A stretch of DNA of 64,000 nt, taken from the NCBI GenBank assembly GCA_041905795.1, contig JAYRKL010000005.1:62001-126000 (forward strand), in the 5' to 3' direction. Source of the stretch: SHVO01 sp041905795. Lineage in GTDB: Bacteria; Pseudomonadota; Alphaproteobacteria; Rhodospirillales; Rhodospirillaceae. Positions 38,174 through 45,888 of this stretch are shown here, one piece after another (position 1 is the first letter of the stretch; each line of letters opens with the position of its first letter). The notes below the pieces were generated by a model. That model saw only the letters and a list, made by a program, of their open reading frames with translations, was not told the DNA's origin and ran no database searches. The position numbers were made by a program, and so were the translations under genes.

Positions 38174-39538
38174 TTAGCCCGCGCCGCCGAAGAAGTCGTC
38201 GCGCAGCCAGAATGCCTTGAAGCCGTTGCGGCTGCCGCGGTGTTCGCCGTAGCCGTCCGCCCAGGTGTCGCCCGAGTTCACGTCCTTGGAGTAGGTGTAG
38301 ACCGGGCGGCCGCGATAGGCCCACACATGCAACGCGTCGGCCTGGCCGGCGCGCGCGGTATGACCGGTCTTGGGATCGATATCGATCACCGTCCAGGTGC
38401 GGTTGCCGCTCTTCTCCCCGGCCTTGGCGGCGACATAGGGGAAATTCTGCATGCACTTTTCCTGGCTGCCGCCGCTGCAGATGGCCAGGCGATAGGCCTG
38501 CGGCGCGTCGGGGACGCTGCAATCGTGCTGGTCCAGCGCGTCGTCGATGCAGGTGTAGGTGTAGATGGTGCGGCCCTTGCTGTCGGCCAGCACAACCCCC
38601 GAGGTGGTGTCGCGCGCCGTGAAACTGGCCGGCGGCTTGGGCGCCAGCTGCATATAGACATTGTGCCAGCCCGGGAAATCGCTGCCTTCCTGGCTGCGCG
38701 GGCGTTTGTCGTCGATGCGGGTGTAGAGCGGACGTTTACGATAGGCCCATTGCTTCACCCCCGGCGAACGCTCGACGATGCTCCATTCCGCCGGCGCGGT
38801 GGCCGCCTGGGGCGCCATCACCGGCTTCCAGGAGTCCAGGCAGATCGCGTCGCAGTTCGACTTGTCGGCACCGTCCTTGTCCCAGGTGTAGAGCGAGAAC
38901 TTGGTGTCGCTGGTCACCAGCATGCGGCCGGTGTTGGTGTTGATGACGCTGACGCCGGGCGGGACATTGGCCGCCGGCCCGATGGCCGCGCGGCGCGTGC
39001 CGCCGTCGCCGCCGCCGCCGCGATTGCCGCCGCGCATGACGCCGCCCAGGACATCGCCGGGCTCCTTGTCGATCACGGAGGTATACAGCGCGAAGCCGTC
39101 ATAGGCCCATTGCTTGCGGCCGTCCGGGCGATCGACCACCGTCCACTTGCCGACCGCCTTGTCGTCGGCGTTCGCGTAGACCGCCGGCCACAGGTCGAGG
39201 CAGCTGGGGCGGGTCTCGACCTCGGGCAGGGTCAGGCCGCCCGGATACGGGCTCATGAGGCCGGCGTTATCGGTGTACTTCGTATTGTCGCAGGTGGGCT
39301 TGCCCTTCTGCTCGCCGGCATTGCCGTTGCGCTGCGATCCCACCGGCCAGGTATAGAGCGTGCGGCCGCGGGCGTCGGCGTAGACCGGGCCGTCGACCTC
39401 GGTGGCGATCACCTGGAACCCGGCGGGCATGGGATCGCGAACGTAATCGTTGTCCTGCGCGCCGCGGGATGCCGCATACGCCGCACCCGTCGCCAGGGAG
39501 GCCGCGGCCAGGACGCCGATCAGGCGAAGTGTGTGCAT
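38174..39538 (-). CDS. Exported multi-repeat COG4315-type protein
   Basis: The product has about 454 residues. The signal peptide is MHTLRLIGVLAAASLATGAAYA. At least three copies of the secreted-repeat unit are visible. Copy 1 has GRTLYTWPVG...SCLDLWPAVYA...GRKQWAYDGFALYTS. Copy 2 has FSLYTWDKDGADKSNCDAIC...GVKQWAYRKRPLYTR. Copy 3 has GRTIYTYTCIDDAL...ALHVWAYRGRPVYTYS. A Gly-rich linker (GGVMRGGNRGGGGDGG) separates the first two. The family's molecular role is unknown, but the unit often occurs with redox or heme proteins, and the next genes upstream encode such candidates. ATG 39538 is preceded by an AGGGACC sequence. It lies 16 bp downstream of the DUF1552-like gene and 12 bp upstream of the next. 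Confidence 0.82.
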   Translation of the reverse strand: MHTLRLIGVLAAASLATGAAYAASRGAQDNDYVRDPMPAGFQVIATEVDGPVYADARGRTLYTWPVGSQRNGNAGEQKGKPTCDNTKYTDNAGLMSPYPGGLTLPEVETRPSCLDLWPAVYANADDKAVGKWTVVDRPDGRKQWAYDGFALYTSVIDKEPGDVLGGVMRGGNRGGGGDGGTRRAAIGPAANVPPGVSVINTNTGRMLVTSDTKFSLYTWDKDGADKSNCDAICLDSWKPVMAPQAATAPAEWSIVERSPGVKQWAYRKRPLYTRIDDKRPRSQEGSDFPGWHNVYMQLAPKPPASFTARDTTSGVVLADSKGRTIYTYTCIDDALDQHDCSVPDAPQAYRLAICSGGSQEKCMQNFPYVAAKAGEKSGNRTWTVIDIDPKTGHTARAGQADALHVWAYRGRPVYTYSKDVNSGDTWADGYGEHRGSRNGFKAFWLRDDFFGGAG

Positions 39539-39554
39539 GGTCCCTGCCCGGTCC

Positions 39555-40892
39555 CTAGGCCAGAATTTCGCCGATTTCCTTGGAGGTCGCGTTGCTGCGC
39601 GTCCCCCACGACGGGATGTCGACGCCCATGACGCGCATGGCGGTGTAGCCCACCCGCACCGCCGGCGACCCGGCGCCGTCCACATGCACGCCGGCCTTGA
39701 CCTTGCCGCCGGCGCGGCCCGCGGTCATGACCGGAATACCGTCGAGCGAATGCGTGCGCGCATGGGCATGGTCGGTGGTGGCGTAGATCAGCACGTTGTC
39801 GAGCAGCGTGCCGTCGCCTTCCTTGATCTTGCCGAAGGAGTCGACGAGATACGCCCAGCTTTCCATGGAGCGGCGGATGAACCACGACGCGTTCGGCTGG
39901 TAGCCGAGCTTGTCGTCGATGGGCTCCTCATGGGTGCAGGTGTGGTGCGGCTTCTCGTAGCCGGACTTGATGGTGTTCGCCGACGCCGCCGAGTAGGCCA
40001 TGTTGAAGACGCGGGTCTGGTCGCAGGCCACGGCCATGGCGATCAGGTCGGTCATCATCTGGTGGCGTTCGGCGGTGAGCACCGAGTCATTGCCGGTCTT
40101 GGCTTCCTGCGGCGCCTTGGCGGGATGGCAGGCCGCCAGCGGCTCGGGCTTGGTGAGTTGCTGGGAGAACTGGCGCTCCAACTCGCGCAGGCCGGTGTAA
40201 TACTGCTCCAGGCGCTGCTTGTCGGCGGCGCCCAGGGTCTTGGTCAGGTCCTGGGTTTCCTCCATGACGCCCGACAGCACGCTCTTGCGCGCCATGACGC
40301 GCGGGTTCGGCTTGAACGACGGCGCGTTGGGGTCCTGGAAATCCGGCCCGAACAGGCGGGTGTAGAAGTTCACCGGCGACCATTCCGGAGCGTTCGGCGA
40401 GTTGGCGTTCTCATAGGAGAAGCTGGTGCGCGCGTCGCCGGTGGCGGTGGCGGTCAGGTGCTGGAAGCGCGTGGTGCGGCCGATCTTCTTGGACACCGTC
40501 ACGTCGAGGGTTTCGCCGGGCCGGTTGTCGCCGTTCTCGGGTGCGATGCCGGTGCGCATGATCACCCAGCCGGTGTAGTGGCACAGCAAGGGCGAGCTGT
40601 CGCGGTAAGCGTTGAAGCCGGTGTAGAGGTTGATGTGATTCTTGACCCCCTTGAGCGCATCCAGCTCTTCCGGCAGATCGAACCCGGCGCCGACCTTCTT
40701 CGGGATGAAGATCTTGGAGTCCATCCCCAGGCCCCAGAACCAGGTGCCGAAACGCACCGGCAAGGGCTTGCCGTCGGCGAGCGCGTTGCCGTTGCCGTTG
40801 AGGAAGCAATCGAGCAGCGGCAGCGCGACCGTGACGGCGCTGCCGTTCAACAGGCCTTTGAGGACGCGGCGGCGATTGAGGTTCATCAGCAT
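39555..40892 (-). CDS. DUF1552-like protein with Tat signal
   Basis: The product has 445 residues and resembles the DUF1552 family, which is usually encoded with DUF1592/1588/1585 proteins in proteobacteria and planctomycetes and has no established function. The N-terminus MLMNLNRRRVLKGLLNG has a twin-arginine motif followed by a hydrophobic stretch, which predicts export in folded form. Conserved-looking segments include FGTWFWGLGMDSKIFIPKK, KNHINLYTGFNAY, LTAERHQMMTDLIAMAVACD and the His-rich KPHHTCTHEE and IYATTDHAHARTHSL. The last two suggest a metal site, as in alkaline-phosphatase- or sulfatase-like proteins, but that is inference. It lies 15 bp downstream of the DUF1592 lipoprotein gene. 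Confidence 0.82.
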   Translation of the reverse strand: MLMNLNRRRVLKGLLNGSAVTVALPLLDCFLNGNGNALADGKPLPVRFGTWFWGLGMDSKIFIPKKVGAGFDLPEELDALKGVKNHINLYTGFNAYRDSSPLLCHYTGWVIMRTGIAPENGDNRPGETLDVTVSKKIGRTTRFQHLTATATGDARTSFSYENANSPNAPEWSPVNFYTRLFGPDFQDPNAPSFKPNPRVMARKSVLSGVMEETQDLTKTLGAADKQRLEQYYTGLRELERQFSQQLTKPEPLAACHPAKAPQEAKTGNDSVLTAERHQMMTDLIAMAVACDQTRVFNMAYSAASANTIKSGYEKPHHTCTHEEPIDDKLGYQPNASWFIRRSMESWAYLVDSFGKIKEGDGTLLDNVLIYATTDHAHARTHSLDGIPVMTAGRAGGKVKAGVHVDGAGSPAVRVGYTAMRVMGVDIPSWGTRSNATSKEIGEILA

Positions 40893-40907
40893 TCTCCCAA
40901 ACTCGAA

Positions 40908-42656
40908 TTAACGTTCCGCGGGCGCCGCGGCGGCGGCGCTCTTCGCAGGTTGCGGGTTATCGGTACGCACTTCGGCGAAAGCTTCGCTCAGCACGATGGT
41001 GCGCAGCAGGTCCGGCAGGCGGTAGCCGGCGGCGGCGAACTGCTTGTCGAAGTAGTCGAGCAGCGGCTTGTCGTCGCTGCTGGTGGGCCCGCCGGTGCCG
41101 TAGGCGTAGACGCGGCGCACCAGGCATTGCGGCAACTGCGGGTGATCGTGCAGCGCCTTGCCCAGGCCGACGACGTCGGTGAACGCCTTGCCGTCGAGGC
41201 TGCCCGAAGGATCGATCGGCTCGCCCTTCTCGGCGATGCGGTAGGCGCCCGACCCGTCGAAATTCTCGAGCGCCAGGCCCATGGGGTCGGTGATCTTGTG
41301 GCAGCCGGCGCAGACCGGGTTCTTCAGGTGCAGCGCCACGCGTTCGCGCTGGGTCTTGATCGTCGATGAGGGATTCTCAACGGCCGAGAAGTCGACGTTG
41401 GCGGGCGGACGCGGCACCGCCTGGCACAGCAGCACTTCGCGCAGCGCCTTGCCGCGCAGGGTCGGCGAACTGCGGCCGGGATGGGCGTGACCGGCGAGGA
41501 AGCTGATCTGGGTCAGGAGCCCGGTGCGCGGACTGCCTTCCGGAAACTCATACGGACGCCAGCTCGGCGTGGCCGGGACGTTGTAGATCGCCGCCAGCGC
41601 CGGCGACATGAAAGTCGCGCGCGTGGTGTAGAGATCGCGGTAGTCGTTCTTCTTGGTGATCAGGTGATCGACCACGGTGCGCAGGGTCTGCTCGCGCGCG
41701 TCCTGCACGGTGACGCCGGTGAACGACGGATAGACCTTGGGATCCTTGGCGAGGTTGTCGAAGTCGTCGAAAGCGAACATGTCGTCGAAGAAGGCGCGCA
41801 TGCCCTGGGTCAGGCGCGGGCTGGCCAGCATCATCTCCACGACCTTGGCGCGGCCCTTGGGCGTCAGGATGTCGCCGCTCTCCGCGGCCTTCAGTACGTA
41901 GTCGTCGGGCGCCGCGTTCCACAGGAAAAAGCTCAGGCGCGAGGCCAGCGAATAGGCGTCCAGGCGCTGCTCTCCCGGGTGCTTGGGATCCGCTTCCGCC
42001 CGGTCGGCGACCATCAGGAAGTTCGGGCTGATCAGCATGCCTTCGAGCGCGATGCCGAGGCCGGCGTAGAAGTCCTTGAGCTGGTCGGCGTTGGCCGAGG
42101 CCTTCTCGACGATGCCCGCGAGCAGCGCGTCGCTGACCGGCTTGCGGTACAGAAGCCGGCCGACGGCCTTGAGGAATTTGGCGGCGCAGGCGCGGTCGGC
42201 GGCCTTCTCGTCCGCCGGCTTGCACGGCACCAGGAGATTGCGGTGCTCGGCATCGACCACCTTGGTCGAGATGCCCGAAGCGGTGCGCTGGTATTGTTCG
42301 AGCTGGCTTGCGGTCACACCGGCGCTGGCGGCCCCGCCTTGCAGCAGCCCCTCGGTGCGGCGCAACGGCGCGAAGTGCGCAGCCAGGCGTATGTCCGGCC
42401 CGAAAACGTAGCTCAGGGTGTTGAAATACTGCTCCTCGGTGATCAGGCGCACGCGCATGGGCGTGCCGAGATCCGCGGGACCGGAACCCGAATTAGCGGC
42501 GGGAACCGCCGCCGTCTTGGGGCCCGGCGCCGCCCCCGAACAGGCGCTCAGGGCCAGCGCGCAGACGGTGCCCGCCAGGGCCAGGTGCAGGCCGCGCTTG
42601 AGGGTGAGGTCAGAAGCAAAGTTATCTTTTGAAAACATATAGTTAGCCCGAACCAT
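40908..42656 (-). CDS. DUF1592/DUF1588/DUF1585-type lipoprotein with CxxCH motif
   Basis: The product has 582 residues (576 from ATG 42638). A lipoprotein signal (LALAGTVCALALSACSG) predicts anchoring at Cys. Domains in order resemble DUF1595 (FLKAVGRLLYRKPVS), DUF1592 (SLASRLSFFLWNAAPDDYVL), DUF1588 (GLLTQISFLAGHAHPGRSSP...RGKALREVLLCQAVPRPP) and DUF1585 near the C-terminus. CAGCHKITDPMGLALENFD has the CxxCH heme-attachment pattern and a possible Met axial ligand, so a c-type cytochrome-like centre is plausible. This domain set is known mainly from planctomycetes and myxobacteria as well as some alphaproteobacteria, with unknown function. It is the first gene of the four-gene operon. A 13-bp palindrome (42728-42740) lies 72 bases upstream. 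Confidence 0.84.
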   Translation of the reverse strand: MVRANYMFSKDNFASDLTLKRGLHLALAGTVCALALSACSGAAPGPKTAAVPAANSGSGPADLGTPMRVRLITEEQYFNTLSYVFGPDIRLAAHFAPLRRTEGLLQGGAASAGVTASQLEQYQRTASGISTKVVDAEHRNLLVPCKPADEKAADRACAAKFLKAVGRLLYRKPVSDALLAGIVEKASANADQLKDFYAGLGIALEGMLISPNFLMVADRAEADPKHPGEQRLDAYSLASRLSFFLWNAAPDDYVLKAAESGDILTPKGRAKVVEMMLASPRLTQGMRAFFDDMFAFDDFDNLAKDPKVYPSFTGVTVQDAREQTLRTVVDHLITKKNDYRDLYTTRATFMSPALAAIYNVPATPSWRPYEFPEGSPRTGLLTQISFLAGHAHPGRSSPTLRGKALREVLLCQAVPRPPANVDFSAVENPSSTIKTQRERVALHLKNPVCAGCHKITDPMGLALENFDGSGAYRIAEKGEPIDPSGSLDGKAFTDVVGLGKALHDHPQLPQCLVRRVYAYGTGGPTSSDDKPLLDYFDKQFAAAGYRLPDLLRTIVLSEAFAEVRTDNPQPAKSAAAAAPAER

Positions 42657-42727
42657 TCGACCGCTACACTAGATATAGTGCGGCCAGGCGCGGTGTCGAG
42701 CAATCGAATTTGTTAGAGGGCGAATTG

Positions 42728-42740
42728 TGAGAATATTTCA
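42728..42740. promoter_or_regulatory. Candidate LysR-type operator (weak, fourth copy)
   Basis: TGAGAATATTTCA matches 11 of 13 positions of the TGAGAATTTCTCA palindrome seen at the arginine/proline genes. It lies between the divergent DUF1592 and aminotransferase genes, 72 bases from the former's start. It may be chance. Confidence 0.3.
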
Positions 42741-42923
42741 AGACAGCCGCTGCGGGAAGCTCACAGCGCCGCGGCGGCGTCCCGGTCCCGGTTTCCGGCC
42801 CCGCCTTGGCACCCGCCGCGGCGCCCATCATGTCGCCCGTCTCGCCACAAGCCGGCGCTTGCGGGAGCCGTGCCACCCATGTTTAGTGCGCAGCCGATTT
42901 CCCTCTCAGGAGCGCCGCCTGCC

Positions 42924-44132
42924 ATGACCACCTCTTCCCTGCCGCCGCTGCCTTACGGCCGGGCCGTCCTCGACGAAGACGACATCCAGGCGGTGGCTCA
43001 GGTCCTGCGCACCGGCGCCCTCACCGACGGTCCGACGGTCGAAGCTTTCGAAAAAGCCTTCGCCGAAGCCACCGGCGCGGCCGAAGCGGTCTCCGCCTCG
43101 TCCGGCACCACGGCGCTGCACCTTGTCACCCTGGCGCTGGGCTTGAAGCCCGGCGACCAGATGATCGTACCGACGGTAACGTTCCTCGCCACCGCCAATG
43201 CCGCGCGCTACGTCGGCGCCGACGTCGTGTTCGCCGACGCCGACCCGGACACCGGCCTGATGACGCCGGAGAACTTCGAGGAGGCCCTCAGCCGTTCGCG
43301 GAAAGGCGCCGTCAAGGCGGTGTCGCCGGTGCACCTGTCCGGCCAATGCTGCGATATGCCCAGACTCAAGGAAATCGCCGACCGCCACGGCATCACCGTG
43401 TTCGAGGACGCCTGCCACGCGCTTGGCGGCACCTATCCCTTGAATGAATCGGTGCCGGTGGGCTCCTACAAAGGCTCCAAGGCCGCGGTGTTCTCGTTCC
43501 ACCCGATCAAGGCGATCACAACCGGCGAAGGCGGCGCCATCACCACCGACGACCGCGAATTCGCCGCCACCATGCGCCGCCTGCGCGGTCACGGCATGGA
43601 AAAGCCGCCGTCACATCCGGCGCTGAAGGACTTCGCCACCGCCGAGGACGGCCTCGCCAATCCCTGGCTGTACCAGATGCGGGAACTGGGCTGGAATTTC
43701 CGCGCCAGCGACATCCACTGCGCCCTCGGCCTGTCGCAACTCAGGAAATTGAAGAGCCATGTCGCCAGCCGGGCCGAACTGGTGGCGCAGTACGACAGGC
43801 TCATCAGGCCGTTCGCCCCGGTGATCCGGCACCAGGCCCGCGTCGGCGGCAATCCGGGCTGGCACACCTATACCGTGCTGATCGATTTCGCCAAGCTCGG
43901 CATGGACCGCGCGGCCTTCATCAAGAAGCTGGCGGCGGAGAATATCGGCGCCGGCGTGCAGTACCTGCCCGTGCACCTGCAGCCCTACTACCAGGACCTC
44001 TACGGCCGCGTGAACCTGCCGGGCGCCGAGGCCTATTACAGCAAGTGCCTGTGCCTGCCCCTGTTCCCGGCCATGACCAACGCCGATGTGGAACGCGTGG
44101 TCGCGACGGTGAAGAAGATCTCGGGGCTTTAA
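42924..44132 (+). CDS. DegT/DnrJ/EryC1 (PseC-like) sugar aminotransferase
   Basis: This is a PLP-dependent aminotransferase acting on nucleotide-linked keto-sugars. The product has 402 residues. The N-terminal LPYGRAVLDEDDIQAVAQVL and LTDGPTVEAFEKAFAE are the pattern of PseC-type UDP-4-amino-sugar transaminases. ASSGTTALHLV holds the phosphate-binding loop, FEDACHALGG carries the PLP-ring Asp, and SFHPIKAITTGEGG includes the Schiff-base Lys. PseC makes a pseudaminic-acid precursor, but no other pseudaminic or O-antigen genes are nearby, so the sugar is uncertain. I use ATG 42924 (MTTSSLPPLPYGR) with a CAGGAG sequence about 12 bases upstream; ATG 42870 is possible. Confidence 0.86.
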   Translation: MTTSSLPPLPYGRAVLDEDDIQAVAQVLRTGALTDGPTVEAFEKAFAEATGAAEAVSASSGTTALHLVTLALGLKPGDQMIVPTVTFLATANAARYVGADVVFADADPDTGLMTPENFEEALSRSRKGAVKAVSPVHLSGQCCDMPRLKEIADRHGITVFEDACHALGGTYPLNESVPVGSYKGSKAAVFSFHPIKAITTGEGGAITTDDREFAATMRRLRGHGMEKPPSHPALKDFATAEDGLANPWLYQMRELGWNFRASDIHCALGLSQLRKLKSHVASRAELVAQYDRLIRPFAPVIRHQARVGGNPGWHTYTVLIDFAKLGMDRAAFIKKLAAENIGAGVQYLPVHLQPYYQDLYGRVNLPGAEAYYSKCLCLPLFPAMTNADVERVVATVKKISGL

Positions 44133-44140
44133 GTTTGTTT

Positions 44141-44245
44141 GTCATTCTTGGGCCGAAGGCCCGAGAATCCAGAGGTGTTTGGTTTTAGGTTTTAAACCAG
44201 AAAACAAAAACCTCTGGATTCTCGGCGCTTCGCGCCAAGAATGAC
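44141..44245. repeat. Long composite inverted repeat between convergent genes
   Basis: The left arm begins GTCATTCTTGGGCC and continues CGAGAATCCAGAGGT. The right arm is its inverted copy, ACCTCTGGATTCTCG...CGCCAAGAATGAC. An A/T-rich spacer of about 35 bases lies between. It is the clearest example here of the GTCATNC...CCAG repeat class. The structure could also end transcription from both convergent genes. Confidence 0.8.
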
Positions 44246-44263
44246 AAAGGAAAACGAAAGCCC

Positions 44264-45748
44264 TTACATCGTCACTGCGGTATCGGCGCGCTTGTTGTTC
44301 ATGCGCCGGTCCCACTCGACGCGGATCGTGTCCGGGGTCGGCGCGGTGGCGAGGCTGACGGCCACGAACACCACCAGGCTGCCGATCAGGCCGGCGAAGA
44401 TCGGCTCGTTGGCGAGGATCGCGTCCATCACCGACTGGCCGTCGACCAGCGCCAGGTAAGCCATATACCCCAGCGTCAGCACGGTGCCGGCGATGATGCT
44501 GGCCAGCGCGCCGGTGATGTTGGCGCGCTTCCAGATGATGCCGCCGATGATGGCGACCGCGAGCCCGCCCACCAGGATGTCGTAGGCGACGGTGAGCGCC
44601 GCGACCACGTCCTTGAGCACGCAGGCGATGGCGACGACGATCACGCCGAACACCAGGATGTAGCCGCGGCTGGAGCGCACTTCGTCGTGATCGCGGGTTT
44701 CCTGGGATTGCGCAGAAGCGTCTTTCTTGAACAGGCGGCGCGCGATGTCTTCCTTGACCACGGTGGCGGTGGCGATCAGCGCGCCCGACGACGTCGACAT
44801 GATCGCCGCCAGCGCCGCCGCCATGACCAGGCCCGACAGGCCCTCCGGCAAGGCGGTGTTCACGATCTGCGGATAGACATCGTTGCGGTCGGCGATGTCC
44901 GGCAGCAGCGCGTGGGCGCACATGCCGATGACGGCGCCGGCGACGGCGTAGAACAGGCAGTAGACCCCGGAGGCGACGCCTGCCCACTTGGCGACACGTT
45001 CGCTGCCCGCCGTGAATACGCGCTGCCAGATGTCCTGGCCGATGACGAGACCGAAGAAATACACCACGAAATAGGTGACGATCCGCCCTTGCCCGATATT
45101 GCCGAAATCGAACATTTCGGGCGCGAGCTTGGCGTGCAGGCCGTCGAGACCGCCGACCTTCAGCAGCAGCACCGGCAGCAGGATGAAGAAGATGCCGATG
45201 GTCTTGACGATGAACTGCACGAAATCGGTGAGCGTGATGGACCACATGCCGCCCAGGGTCGAATACAGGATGACCACGCCGCCGCCGAGCAGGATCGCCG
45301 GGACCTTGCCCATGTCGAACAGCACCGCGAAGATCGCACCATAAGCAATGGTCGACGTGACCGAGAGCATCAGGGTGTAGGCCGCCATGACCACGCCCGA
45401 GAGCAGGCTGGCGCCGGGACCGAAGCGCAGTTCCAGCATCTGGCTGACGGTGTAGACTTCAAGCCGATTGATGCGCGCGGCGAACGCCCAGGACAGCAGC
45501 AGCACGCCGGTGCCGATGAAGAACACCAGCCACATGCCCGAGATGCCGAACTGATAGCCGAGACCGACGCCGCCGACGGTCGAGGCGCCGCCCAGGACCA
45601 CCGCCGCCATGGTGCCGGCGTAGAGGAGCGGCCCGAGCCTGCGTCCCGCCACCAGGAACTCTTCTTCGTTGCGGGTGCGCCGCTTGGCGTACCAGCCGAT
45701 GCCGAGCATGGCGCCGATGTAGAGCGCGATGACGATGAGATTCAGCAT
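44264..45748 (-). CDS. Sodium:solute symporter (SSS family)
   Basis: This is an inner-membrane Na+-coupled transporter of 494 residues with about 13 hydrophobic spans. Family features include the N-terminal MLNLIVIALYIGAMLGIGWY, RRTRNEEEFLVAGRRLGPL, the discontinuous helix region GGASTVGGVGLGYQFG, and the LAAIMSTSSGALIATATVV segment that holds the Na+-site Ser residues. The substrate could be proline, a polyamine or another amine or organic acid. Position downstream of a ureohydrolase gene and near putA favours an amino acid or polyamine (inference). GGGGGA stands just before ATG 45748. The 140-bp spacer to the ureohydrolase gene contains a tandem 15-bp repeat. Confidence 0.88.
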   Translation of the reverse strand: MLNLIVIALYIGAMLGIGWYAKRRTRNEEEFLVAGRRLGPLLYAGTMAAVVLGGASTVGGVGLGYQFGISGMWLVFFIGTGVLLLSWAFAARINRLEVYTVSQMLELRFGPGASLLSGVVMAAYTLMLSVTSTIAYGAIFAVLFDMGKVPAILLGGGVVILYSTLGGMWSITLTDFVQFIVKTIGIFFILLPVLLLKVGGLDGLHAKLAPEMFDFGNIGQGRIVTYFVVYFFGLVIGQDIWQRVFTAGSERVAKWAGVASGVYCLFYAVAGAVIGMCAHALLPDIADRNDVYPQIVNTALPEGLSGLVMAAALAAIMSTSSGALIATATVVKEDIARRLFKKDASAQSQETRDHDEVRSSRGYILVFGVIVVAIACVLKDVVAALTVAYDILVGGLAVAIIGGIIWKRANITGALASIIAGTVLTLGYMAYLALVDGQSVMDAILANEPIFAGLIGSLVVFVAVSLATAPTPDTIRVEWDRRMNNKRADTAVTM

Positions 45749-45783
45749 GCAGTCCCCCGCGGGTCCTGTATGACCCGCCCCCT

Positions 45784-45813
45784 GAACGATTTGACGGCGA
45801 ACGATTTGACGGC
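45784..45813. repeat. Tandem 15-bp direct repeat upstream of the symporter gene
   Basis: GAACGATTTGACGGC occurs twice head to tail without spacing, 36 bases before the symporter start codon. Two further short direct repeats, CCAATAAG followed by TTTTAA, lie at about 45862-45891. It could be an operator or slippage product. Confidence 0.6.
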
Positions 45814-45888
45814 GGCAGCCTACGGGGCCGACAAGCCCCGGAAAAGCGAAAAGAGGCTTATGCCAATAAGGTTTTAAACCAATAAGTT

